A stretch of DNA of 64,000 nucleotides from the NCBI GenBank assembly GCA_002480645.1, contig DLCN01000023.1, positions 1 through 64,000 of the forward strand. The letters run 5' to 3'. Origin of the DNA: Balneolaceae bacterium UBA7797 (GTDB taxonomy: Bacteria; Bacteroidota; Rhodothermia; Balneolales; Balneolaceae). A program made the position numbers and the translations under genes. The first letter of the stretch is position 1. Every line of letters starts with the position of its first letter. Below the pieces are notes generated by a model. The model saw only the letters and a list, made by a program, of their open reading frames with translations, ran no database searches and was not told the origin of the DNA. This document shows, in pieces, positions 42,309 to 50,551 of this stretch.

Positions 42309-42524
42309 ATGTTTTACAATCACCACTTTTTTGGCATGCACTGGATCTGGTGGATTGTGATTTCGATAGGACTCCTTTTGGTTTTTTTGGATTTGATTCC
42401 ATATTGGCGCGTTAGAGTTGTACGGGAAGACGCAATGGATATACTGACTAAGAGGTTAGCTCGTGGAGAAATAGAACGCGAAGAGTTTGAGGAGCGTAAA
42501 AAAGTTTTAAAACTAAACAAGTAA
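42309..42524 (+). CDS. SHOCT-domain small membrane protein (paralogue 2)
   Basis: 71 aa, same architecture as the gene at 40092: YNHHFFGMHWIWW, one transmembrane helix, then DAMDILTKRLARGEIEREEFEERKKVL. The two paralogues have the same length and share most residues, pointing to a recent duplication within the island. First gene of the GAPDH operon. Confidence 0.82.
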   Translation: MFYNHHFFGMHWIWWIVISIGLLLVFLDLIPYWRVRVVREDAMDILTKRLARGEIEREEFEERKKVLKLNK

Positions 42525-42537
42525 AAAAAATACAACA

Positions 42538-43569
42538 ATGGAAAAGATCAAAATAGCCGTAAACGGATATGGCGTCATCGGAAAACGAGTGGCGGAAGCA
42601 GTAACCTTGCAAGAAGATATGGAACTGATGGGCATCGGCGATGTAGCCGCCGACTGGAGAATAAAGGCAGCGGCAGCTAAAGGATACGCTGTGTTTGCCA
42701 ATACCGAAGAAGGCCGCAAGGCAATGAGGGAGAAACATATTCCGGTAGCCGGCGATCTTGATGACCTGCTTGAGCTCGCTGACCTTGTGGTGGATTGCGC
42801 TCCCAAAAAGTTCGGTGCCCAGAATGCCGAATGGTATAAAACGGCCGGTGTGAAGTTTATTGTGCAGGGCGGGGAAAAGCATGAGACGACCGGGCATTCC
42901 TTCAGCGCGGAAAATAATTATGCCTCTGCTTTAAATCGGGAAAGTACCCGCGTGGTCTCCTGCAACACCACCTCTATCGTACGGACCCTCAGCGCATTAA
43001 AACGAGCGGGATTACTGAATAAAGCACGTGGTACGCTGTTGCGCCGAGCTACCGATCCGTGGGAAAGCCACAAAAACGGTATCATGAATACAATGGTTCC
43101 TGAACCGGAAATTCCAAGTCACCAGGGCCCGGATGCCCAGAGCGTAGATCCCGAACTGGACGTGGTAACTGCCGCGGTAAAAGTACCCCAAACACTTTCC
43201 CATATGCATTACTGGACCGTGCAATTAACCAAAAATGCATCTAAAGAGGAAGTCCTGGAGGCTTTCGGCACTTCTACCCGAACGGCCTTTATAAATATGA
43301 GCGACGACCTTTCCGCCAATAACGCCGTTAAGGAGCTGATGCTGGACCTGGGACGCCCGCACGGCGATATGTACGAAGTGGCCATCTGGGAAGATATGCT
43401 CAAAGTGGAAGGCGATGAGTTGTATTACGCCTACCTGGTCGATAATCAGGCCATCGTTATTCCCGAAACTATCGACGCCATCCGAGCGCTTACCGGCACC
43501 GAGTCGGATCCTCAAAAATCCATTACCAAAACGAACCATTCGCTGGGCATTACACAGCGGTTCATATAA
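42538..43569 (+). CDS. Type II (archaeal-type) glyceraldehyde-3-phosphate dehydrogenase
   Basis: 343 aa. An N-terminal nucleotide-binding fold (VNGYGVIGKRVAEAV) precedes the catalytic-cysteine motif VVSCNTTSIVRTL near residues 139-151. RRATDPWESHKNGIMNT and LDVVTAAVKVPQTLSHMHYW follow. All fit the archaeal-type GAPDH family, which differs from the bacterial glycolytic type I enzyme. It is in an operon with SHOCT, methyltransferase and MFS genes rather than with glycolysis genes. A role in detoxification, for example making a phosphorylated or arsenylated intermediate as in ars operons, is speculative. Confidence 0.88.
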   Translation: MEKIKIAVNGYGVIGKRVAEAVTLQEDMELMGIGDVAADWRIKAAAAKGYAVFANTEEGRKAMREKHIPVAGDLDDLLELADLVVDCAPKKFGAQNAEWYKTAGVKFIVQGGEKHETTGHSFSAENNYASALNRESTRVVSCNTTSIVRTLSALKRAGLLNKARGTLLRRATDPWESHKNGIMNTMVPEPEIPSHQGPDAQSVDPELDVVTAAVKVPQTLSHMHYWTVQLTKNASKEEVLEAFGTSTRTAFINMSDDLSANNAVKELMLDLGRPHGDMYEVAIWEDMLKVEGDELYYAYLVDNQAIVIPETIDAIRALTGTESDPQKSITKTNHSLGITQRFI

Positions 43570-43620
43570 ACAACACCATTTTCATTCCTAACATACATTT
43601 AATCTAAACGGAATATTCAC

Positions 43621-44292
43621 ATGGAACGAGGAATTGAACATTCAGGTGCCTGGGTGATAGCACTTTTTGTTATCGTTATTGCGTCTTGGCTTTTATACAA
43701 ATATCTGGCACCCAAAACCTGGCGGGAGTGGATAGGAGCAGGATTGATTCAGGGCTTCATCATCGCATTATATGCGGAGATGTACGGCTTCCCGCTTACC
43801 ATTTATCTGATGGTTCGGTTCCTGGGGTTGGATAGTGGTAGTGGTGATCTAAACGCCAACCTTTGGTCTACTTTAGTGGGCGTTGGTGAAACGGGGATGA
43901 TGATCTCGATGATTGCGGGCTATATCCTTCTTTTTGGTGGATTTGGCATTTTCATCCAGGGCTGGCGCCAACTGTATCGCGCCAAACAGGAAAACAGGCT
44001 TGCTACCGACGGGTTATACGGGCTTGTTAGGCATCCCCAATATACGGGGTTGTTTATCGGGCTTTTTGGAGAGGGTGTCATTCACTGGCCCACCATATTC
44101 TCCGTAGGCCTGTTCCCGGTCATCGTTATCGCTTATGTCCTGCTTGCCAAAAGGGAAGAGAAGAAAGTGATCGAGGAGTTTGGTGAAGAATATCTCAAAT
44201 ACAAACGGAACGTCCCGGCTTTTCTTCCGATGAAAGGAAAATGGAAGCAGTTCATTCAACGATCAGGAAATACTGTAAACAAGCTTGATTAG
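43621..44292 (+). CDS. Isoprenylcysteine/phospholipid methyltransferase-like membrane protein
   Basis: 223 aa with five to six transmembrane helices. The C-terminal signature (TDGLYGLVRHPQYTGLFIG, then EEFGEEYLKYKRNVPAFLP) matches the ICMT/PEMT superfamily that methylates carboxyls or lipids using S-adenosylmethionine at the membrane. The substrate is unknown. It is 51 nt downstream of GAPDH, probably cotranscribed; such genes are common in heavy-metal islands. Confidence 0.82.
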   Translation: MERGIEHSGAWVIALFVIVIASWLLYKYLAPKTWREWIGAGLIQGFIIALYAEMYGFPLTIYLMVRFLGLDSGSGDLNANLWSTLVGVGETGMMISMIAGYILLFGGFGIFIQGWRQLYRAKQENRLATDGLYGLVRHPQYTGLFIGLFGEGVIHWPTIFSVGLFPVIVIAYVLLAKREEKKVIEEFGEEYLKYKRNVPAFLPMKGKWKQFIQRSGNTVNKLD

Positions 44293-44390
44293 TATCGATT
44301 TACTGCTTGTTAAAAATTTTATTAGAAATAAAAAGCCTTCAACCAACAATCATCCGCCATATAAATACTTCGTAAGACTATAAATTTAAA

Positions 44391-45626
44391 ATGACAAGTA
44401 GATCATCAATACTCAGGATTAATAAACAGATTGGCATCCTGCTGATCTGTCTGTTTCTAGTGATGATCGGCTACGGACTAACCCTTCCAATTCTTCCATT
44501 TTTTGTAGAAAAATCAGTACGTTCAAATGAGTTATTCCTTCTATCACCGGCCGTGCATGTAGGTCTTATGACAGGCATTTTCCCGCTGATGCAGTTTATT
44601 GCTGCCCCTTTATGGGGACGCTGGTCCGACCGTATTGGCCGATTTCCCGTGTTGACAGCAGGTATGGGCGGTTATGCACTCTCGCTGATTTTTTTTGGGT
44701 GGACTAACGACTTGGTCTTGCTTTATGTACTGCGAATAGTAGGAGGACTATTTTCGGCCTCTGTTTTGCCCACGGTCAACTCATGGATTACAGATATGAG
44801 CTCGATAAAAAACAGGGGTAAACTACTGGCGTGGGTAGGTGGATCAGCTAGCCTCGGTGTCATCTTCGGACCGGTACTGAGCTCCTTCTTCATGGACTTT
44901 GGCTGGTTTGCCGGATGGTCCTGGAAGCTGTTTGAAGCAACCACTTATACTGTACCATTTATGATTGCAGGCAGTTTTTCGCTGTTGGCTTTGGCAGCCT
45001 TAATAATATGGATGTCCGGTGCTCCATCTCCCGTTGTAAACAACAGCAGGCCCCCGGGCAAATTTGGTTTATTAAGCATTATAAAGGGTGAGATGCTTCC
45101 GATTCTTTTCTATGCACTTATTGCACAAGCGGCATTAGCCATGTTTGAAAGTACATTTGCGCTACATTCACAGCAAATTATGGGTTACAGTGTAATTGAA
45201 ATGGGCTATATATTCATGGCTTGCGCACTCGGGATGAGTATAAGCCAAATTGGCTTTACGGGGTTTTTGATCGACCGATTAGGAGAAGAGCGTCTGTTGC
45301 CTATCGGATATTTTTTGGTGGGGCTAGCTCTGTTGTTTTTGATGCTGGCAAGTTCTTTTACCCTTATCATCATAGTAGTAAGCATTCTTGCATTGGGAAT
45401 GGCACTAATTAGCCCGGTTTTGGCTTCCATTACCAGCAAAATAAATAAAAATTTTGTTGGTGAAAGAATGGGAATATTGGCCTCTATTAGCAGCCTGGGA
45501 CTTGCTACCGGTTCATTTATAAGTTCTGGATTGTACGTAATTGATATTCACCTTCCCTATCTCTCGTTTTCTTTAATTCTGTTCACTATTACATTTTACT
45601 TGGTTAAAAGATTCTCAACTTTGTAG
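44391..45626 (+). CDS. MFS drug/metabolite exporter (DHA1-like)
   Basis: 411 aa with twelve transmembrane helices and major facilitator motifs: WGRWSDRIGRFPVL in the 2-3 loop and GGSASLGVIFGPVLSS in helix 5. It most resembles TetA/DHA1-type proton-coupled exporters. It follows the GAPDH-methyltransferase pair in the same direction, so it may export their product. It does not look like ArsJ, the exporter paired with GAPDH in arsenate resistance. Confidence 0.85.
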   Translation: MTSRSSILRINKQIGILLICLFLVMIGYGLTLPILPFFVEKSVRSNELFLLSPAVHVGLMTGIFPLMQFIAAPLWGRWSDRIGRFPVLTAGMGGYALSLIFFGWTNDLVLLYVLRIVGGLFSASVLPTVNSWITDMSSIKNRGKLLAWVGGSASLGVIFGPVLSSFFMDFGWFAGWSWKLFEATTYTVPFMIAGSFSLLALAALIIWMSGAPSPVVNNSRPPGKFGLLSIIKGEMLPILFYALIAQAALAMFESTFALHSQQIMGYSVIEMGYIFMACALGMSISQIGFTGFLIDRLGEERLLPIGYFLVGLALLFLMLASSFTLIIIVVSILALGMALISPVLASITSKINKNFVGERMGILASISSLGLATGSFISSGLYVIDIHLPYLSFSLILFTITFYLVKRFSTL

Positions 45627-45664
45627 GTAAGTGAATTCATATTCTTCAAGAGAAAGCTATAAAA

Positions 45665-45699
45665 TTTCAGCTTCATTTAAGCCTTTCTATTGTATTATT
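45665..45699 (+). promoter_or_regulatory. Metal-regulon promoter 5
   Basis: TTTCAGC (45665-45671) and TTTAAGC (45676-45682), 11 nt apart, then after 10 nt TATTATT (45693-45699). It drives the third SHOCT gene and the NhaA operon. Confidence 0.75.
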
Positions 45700-45761
45700 G
45701 AGTTAGACAAAACCTTTACTCCCTCTGAAAAATTATTTTTTAAATATAAAAGGAGGCACAT

Positions 45762-46019
45762 ATGTGGTTAGACTATATATGGAACATCCCACTCTTTTGG
45801 TGGTTTTTACTTGCCGCATTCATATTATTTATAGTGGTGTCATTTATAAGACGAAAGCTGGAGAAAGATCCCTTAAAAATCCAAATGGAACACTTCTGCC
45901 GATGCTATGCCCGTGGTGAAATAAGCCTGGATGATTTTAGGGAATTGAAACATGATTTGCAGGAATTTGAGAAGAAGAACATATCAGAGAAACAAGAAGC
46001 GTCTGAGCCTGTGATGTAG
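45762..46019 (+). CDS. SHOCT-like small membrane protein (paralogue 3)
   Basis: 85 aa, with an AAAGGAGG Shine-Dalgarno sequence 7 nt before the start. A transmembrane helix (FWWFLLAAFILFIVVSFI) is followed by a degenerate SHOCT domain (HFCRCYARGEISLDDFRELKHDL) and an acidic tail. It is more diverged than the copies at 40092 and 42309 and contains two cysteines in the SHOCT part. First gene of its operon. Confidence 0.75.
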   Translation: MWLDYIWNIPLFWWFLLAAFILFIVVSFIRRKLEKDPLKIQMEHFCRCYARGEISLDDFRELKHDLQEFEKKNISEKQEASEPVM

Positions 46020-46060
46020 AAAGATGACAAAAACAATAAATAATCCATAAGGTGAATACA

Positions 46061-46237
46061 ATGGAATGGATAGCTGAAAACTGGTTCCTATTACTAATAA
46101 TTATACTTTTTGTAGCTATGCATATGTTCGGTCACGGACATGGCGGACATGGCGGGCACGGAAAAGGACACAGCCATGACTTGCCGGAAGATCACAGCCA
46201 CCCTGAAGATGACAAAAACAAACATCAACATCATTAG
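46061..46237 (+). CDS. His-rich small membrane protein (58 aa)
   Basis: One transmembrane helix (WFLLLIIILFVAMHMFG) is followed by a histidine- and glycine-rich tail (GHGHGGHGGHGKGHSHD...HPEDDKNKHQHH) with about 15 histidines. The start is set at the ATG at 46061, with AAGG 8 nt upstream; a GTG at 46052 is possible. Probably a membrane-tethered metal chelator or chaperone. It shares the His-rich style with the NuoB-NuoD fusion at 56884. Confidence 0.7.
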   Translation: MEWIAENWFLLLIIILFVAMHMFGHGHGGHGGHGKGHSHDLPEDHSHPEDDKNKHQHH

Positions 46238-46257
46238 CCTGACTTAAGGGAATAAGC

Positions 46258-47616
46258 ATGAAACCTTTAAAGCAAAATCCTCTTGTGATTTTTTTGGAAT
46301 CCCTAAAAGGAAAGAATCAGGCAGGGGCCGGTATTGCAATTTTATTGGCAGTCATTGTCGCTATGCTATGGGCAAATTCTCCTTTAAAAGAATATTACAA
46401 TGAATTTATTCATATGGAAATTTTCATTGGGCTAAATGGAAATACCTTATCTGAGCCCTTGCTGCTGTGGGTAAATGATGGGTTAATGGCCGTATTCTTT
46501 CTATTTGTTGGTTTAGAGTTAAAGCGTGAAATACTCGGTGGAAAACTCTCGAATCCCCGTAAAGCCATACTGCCGATTGGGGCCGCCGTGGGCGGAATGC
46601 TTGTCCCGGCACTAATCTATTCATTCTTTAATGGTAATGGTATTGGACAAAGTGGTTGGGGAATACCAATGGCCACCGATATTGCTTTTGCATTGGGTGT
46701 ACTTTCTCTGTTTGGAAATCGAGTGCCAGTTTCGCTTAAAGTCTTTTTAGTTGCTCTTGCTATTGTAGATGATTTGGGGGCAGTATTGGTGATCGCAGTT
46801 TTCTATACTTCGGGAATATCTGAAATGGATTTACTCCATGGTTTCCTTTTTTTCCTGGTACTTGTAGGAGGTAACTATTTTGGAGTCAGGAGTGCCTGGT
46901 TTTATTTCATCATTGGTATTGGCGGGGTATGGCTGGCCTTTTTCTTTTCAGGTGTTCACCCTACCGTTGCCGGCATTCTTATCGCTTTTACCATCCCTGG
47001 AAAAGTAAAAATTAAGGAACAAGATTATTTGAAAAATCTAACGATCCTTCACCGGAAATTTATAGAAACCACTCCCATTAAAGGAAGCTTCATTTCTGAA
47101 AGTCAACTGGAGATACTTGAAAAAATTAAAAGTAAAACCAATGATGCTGAAACCCCATTACAAAAATTAGAACATGGATTATCGCCTATCGTCGGCTTTT
47201 TTATACTACCTGTTTTTGCCCTGGTAAATGCGGGCATCCATATTCATGGTGATATTCTGAATACTCTGAGTCAGCAAATCAGCTTGGGCATCATGGCAGG
47301 ACTTATAGTTGGCAAATTTATAGGGATTGCTGGCTTTTCATGGATTTTAGTAAAACTAAACATTGCACAACTTGGAGAAGGAGTAACATGGGGGCAACTT
47401 TGCGGTGTGGCTTTGATTGCAGGCATTGGATTTACAATGTCCTTTTTTATTACTGATCTGGCGTTCCAAAGTGAAGAACTTAGATATATTGCCAAGCTAA
47501 GCATCCTGATTACTTCTATTTTGGCCGGTATAAGTGGCTCTTTGATGCTTTGGGTGTCCTCAAGGTCAAGTTCCCAATATCATTCTGTAAAACCGATACA
47601 TAAAAATGGATTCTAA
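46258..47616 (+). CDS. nhaA: NhaA-type Na+/H+ antiporter
   Basis: 452 aa with about twelve helices and family motifs: MATDIAFALGVLSL near 140-153 and VALAIVDDLGAVLVIAVFY near 164-182, which holds the paired Asp of the ion-binding site. A late GIGFTMSFFITDLAF is also typical. It exchanges Na+ for H+ to control pH and sodium. An AAGGG Shine-Dalgarno precedes the start. It is 20 nt after the His-rich protein gene and in the same regulon operon, which is unusual for NhaA and may link ion homeostasis to the complex-I-like operon downstream. Confidence 0.93.
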   Translation: MKPLKQNPLVIFLESLKGKNQAGAGIAILLAVIVAMLWANSPLKEYYNEFIHMEIFIGLNGNTLSEPLLLWVNDGLMAVFFLFVGLELKREILGGKLSNPRKAILPIGAAVGGMLVPALIYSFFNGNGIGQSGWGIPMATDIAFALGVLSLFGNRVPVSLKVFLVALAIVDDLGAVLVIAVFYTSGISEMDLLHGFLFFLVLVGGNYFGVRSAWFYFIIGIGGVWLAFFFSGVHPTVAGILIAFTIPGKVKIKEQDYLKNLTILHRKFIETTPIKGSFISESQLEILEKIKSKTNDAETPLQKLEHGLSPIVGFFILPVFALVNAGIHIHGDILNTLSQQISLGIMAGLIVGKFIGIAGFSWILVKLNIAQLGEGVTWGQLCGVALIAGIGFTMSFFITDLAFQSEELRYIAKLSILITSILAGISGSLMLWVSSRSSSQYHSVKPIHKNGF

Positions 47617-47652
47617 TATCAACATCAATAACAAAACAAAAGGTGATTCATC

Positions 47653-47919
47653 ATGTTAAATATTAAAATTGTAAGCTGGGCAGCAGGTACTTTTACAACA
47701 GTCAGTTTTATTTTCTGCGTTATTTATGGTTTAGTAACACCTGAAAGCGTTCACATGCATCAGTTCCTGGAAATTGTATTACCCGCCTTCGAATGGATTA
47801 CGGTCAGTAGTTTCTTCCTCGGACTTATCGAGAGTTTTGCCTGGGGCGCGTACATCGGGCTGGTTTATGTACCCATTTATAACTTTTTCTACAAACGATG
47901 GGGACTGAAAACAGACTAA
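47653..47919 (+). CDS. DUF5676-like small membrane protein
   Basis: 88 aa with two transmembrane helices (WAAGTFTTVSFIFCVIYGLV and SFFLGLIESFAWGAYIGLVYVPIYNFFYKRW). The pattern matches the small DUF5676-type proteins often adjacent to copper and silver genes. An AAGGTG ribosome-binding site lies 8 nt upstream. Function unknown. Confidence 0.7.
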   Translation: MLNIKIVSWAAGTFTTVSFIFCVIYGLVTPESVHMHQFLEIVLPAFEWITVSSFFLGLIESFAWGAYIGLVYVPIYNFFYKRWGLKTD

Positions 47920-47966
47920 GACAATCTCTGTCCATCTGATTATATCAGGTTGCAATAAAAACATTC

Positions 47967-50396
47967 ATGAATAATATGATACCTGAGTTGCCGAAAAACC
48001 CTGGATTGGATTCTCTACGGTTAACGCGCACCCTTATTTCGCTGGCACTAATCTCGTTCGGCATGATACTATATGAGATTGTATTGATGCGCATCTTTGC
48101 GGTTATCCTGAGCTATCATTACGTGTTCGCCGTTTTGTCTCTTGCCATGCTTGGGTTGGGTATGGGTGGACTGCTGCTGAAAAAAGGCGGGGAAATCTGG
48201 CCCCCTATCAGTACAAACAAGCTCATCCTTTCTACGGCCCTTGCTGCTGGTATAATTACCGCGCTAATCCTTTACCTCACACAGGCAGCCTCCCCTTCAT
48301 GGAGTACACCAATCACCTACACCGTCTTATTCCTTCCGGTACTACCCTTCCTGTTTTTCGGTATGACTATCGCATCTTTTTTTCAACAAGCCCCGGAGCG
48401 GAGTTCACTGTTATACGGGTTTGACATTGCCGGTGGTGCCTTAGCTGCCCTGTTGACAGTTTCTCTGCTAAATTCAGTTCCGGCAACCACAGCGGCCTTC
48501 ATTGTTGTATTTGTGTTAGCGGCGGCTTCGATCATCCTGATGACAGCCGAATCGCTCAAATGGAGTACATCCATACTATGGTTAAGTACCCTTCTTTTTG
48601 CGGCAGGCGGTATCTGGCTGGCCCCTCAAGGCATACTTCCCATCAAAAATAACCAAAGCAAGGATATCAACAGGCTATTGTATGATGCTTCCGGTAACGG
48701 CCGGGTTATCGAAACAAGATGGAGCGCTTTCGGCCAAACAACTCTTGTTGAGAACGACCAATTACCTGATGAAAAAATGATTTATGTTGACGGAGCTGCT
48801 GGCACTTCTATGTTCAGTTTTCAGGCATTGTTAAATGATTCAACATTACGAAGTGATTTGACCTCCAACTTCGGGCAATTTTTCCCATTTTACTTTTTAA
48901 ATGAGAATGAAAAAGACAGCGCCCTAATTATAGGTCCCGGTGGCGGGCGAGACATATTAGTAGCTCTTTTCGGCGGCGTATCATCTATCACTGGTGTTGA
49001 AGTAAACCCGGACTTGGTGCAAATAGTCAAAGATTATGAGGATTTCAATGGCGGTTTATATACAAAACTGCCCAATGTTGAAATAGTAGTGGTTGAAGGG
49101 CGCAGTTTTATCCGAAATACTTCTGAAAAATATGATCTCCTCATGTTGGCTCTGCCGGTAACCAAAAGCAGCCGAAGCATCGACGGCTATGCTTTAACCG
49201 AAAACTACCTGTTTACCGTAGAGGCTTTCAGCGACTACCTGGATCGGCTTACTCCCGAGGGCAGAATTATTTTTGTTACACATGGTAATGCCGAACTCTA
49301 CCGGCTGTTGGGGCTGGCACTGAAAGCTTTTGAAAAAAGAGGGATTCCCAACCAGCAAGCGATGAATCATCTTTACTCGGTTTCCAAACATAATATGCCT
49401 GCCTTAGTAGTTAAAAAAACACCCTTCGAAGGCAAAGACATGCAGGAAAGGCACGCTGCCCTTCATCAGTTGGGGTATGATCAGGGTGACTATTTTGTAC
49501 CCTTTCAGGAACAAGCCTCCTATTTGTTACCTGTTCCGAATGATTCAACTTCCACCATAGAATGGAGCATGTTTGATCAGAACCTATATGATCTTTCTGA
49601 CGGAACTATGACTATGGAGAATTTTGCTAAAAAATTTCCCCTCAATATATCTCTGGTTTATGATGATAATCCTTTCTTCTATAATTTTGATAAGACCTTA
49701 CCCTCTCCCTTCCGCCAGCTCTACGGGTTGCTTGTACTTGGGCTTGGGGTGGTAGTGATGGTGGTATCAGTCAAAAAATCTCCGGATCAGGTAAAACTCG
49801 GGTTTGTCAAGCCGTTTGCCCGCCATAAGAAAATGAAGTGGTTCCTATTGGTGTTTCTGTTGCTTGGAGTAGGGTTCATAATGCTGGAAATTGCCCTTTT
49901 CCAAAAATTGTCGTTATATCTCGGCAATCCCGTCTCAGCTACTTCTGTACTATTATTTTCACTACTACTCGGAGTTGGTGCAGGAAGCTTAAGTAGTGCA
50001 TGGATAACTGATCGTCTTTCACTCGCCGTTATTTTCAGCACCATCGCTGTGTTTTTCCTTAGCCTGACCTATAGCTTTTTCCTTGACAAATTTCTTGCGT
50101 CGGCGGCCTCAGTGCCATTGCAGGCTGGCTTACTCACCGGATCTATTGGTTTTGCCATGGGCTTCCCCTTTCCGCTAACCCTGAGAATGATGAATAACCA
50201 TGGACTGGAGAAATTTACTGCGGCGATGTGGGGTGCCAACGGGTTGGCTTCCGTCGCAGGAGCTGTCACAGCGATGATCATTGGCATTGAATGGGGTTTT
50301 ACAGAAGTCTTAATTGCAGGTGGAGGACTTTATCTATTTTCCTCTCTGCTTTTTTACTACATACCAGCATCAGGCTCAACTTTCAGGTCTAAATAA
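47967..50396 (+). CDS. Membrane-embedded spermidine-synthase-like protein
   Basis: 809 aa. About seven N-terminal transmembrane helices (to about residue 230) precede a soluble spermidine-synthase-like domain with nucleotide-binding motif IIGPGGGRDILVALFGG and GVEVNPDLV (about 318-350). A second membrane block lies at about 575-800. This MFS/spermidine-synthase fusion is found in many bacteria; its product is usually not spermidine. The motif VEVNPD suggests it still binds an adenosyl donor. It is last in the NhaA operon. The substrate is unknown. Confidence 0.8.
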   Translation: MNNMIPELPKNPGLDSLRLTRTLISLALISFGMILYEIVLMRIFAVILSYHYVFAVLSLAMLGLGMGGLLLKKGGEIWPPISTNKLILSTALAAGIITALILYLTQAASPSWSTPITYTVLFLPVLPFLFFGMTIASFFQQAPERSSLLYGFDIAGGALAALLTVSLLNSVPATTAAFIVVFVLAAASIILMTAESLKWSTSILWLSTLLFAAGGIWLAPQGILPIKNNQSKDINRLLYDASGNGRVIETRWSAFGQTTLVENDQLPDEKMIYVDGAAGTSMFSFQALLNDSTLRSDLTSNFGQFFPFYFLNENEKDSALIIGPGGGRDILVALFGGVSSITGVEVNPDLVQIVKDYEDFNGGLYTKLPNVEIVVVEGRSFIRNTSEKYDLLMLALPVTKSSRSIDGYALTENYLFTVEAFSDYLDRLTPEGRIIFVTHGNAELYRLLGLALKAFEKRGIPNQQAMNHLYSVSKHNMPALVVKKTPFEGKDMQERHAALHQLGYDQGDYFVPFQEQASYLLPVPNDSTSTIEWSMFDQNLYDLSDGTMTMENFAKKFPLNISLVYDDNPFFYNFDKTLPSPFRQLYGLLVLGLGVVVMVVSVKKSPDQVKLGFVKPFARHKKMKWFLLVFLLLGVGFIMLEIALFQKLSLYLGNPVSATSVLLFSLLLGVGAGSLSSAWITDRLSLAVIFSTIAVFFLSLTYSFFLDKFLASAASVPLQAGLLTGSIGFAMGFPFPLTLRMMNNHGLEKFTAAMWGANGLASVAGAVTAMIIGIEWGFTEVLIAGGGLYLFSSLLFYYIPASGSTFRSK

Positions 50397-50452
50397 AAAA
50401 CCATCTTTCTCAGTATATCAATCTAAATATTAATTTCAGATTCTTTAGCTCA

Positions 50453-50484
50453 TTTAAGGTTGTGTTAAGGTAGTAGGTATTATC
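50453..50484 (+). promoter_or_regulatory. Metal-regulon promoter 6 (copA)
   Basis: TTTAAGG (50453-50459) and GTTAAGG (50464-50470), 11 nt apart, then after 7 nt TATTATC (50478-50484); a further partial TTTAGC lies at 50444. It is the most divergent member of the six. If the -10 is correct, transcription starts near 50490, after the TTG at 50486, so translation must begin at the ATG at 50552. Confidence 0.6.
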
Positions 50485-50551
50485 ATTGGGTAGAAACTTG
50501 AAAAAGAGGCTTGATGAAAAAGTCGAATTAAAACCTATAACGGAGAAACCG

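Noticed and set aside
44391..45626. MFS gene as ArsJ, completing a GAPDH-ArsJ arsenate pathway
   Set aside because: Sequence motifs match DHA1/TetA-type exporters; no ars gene is nearby.
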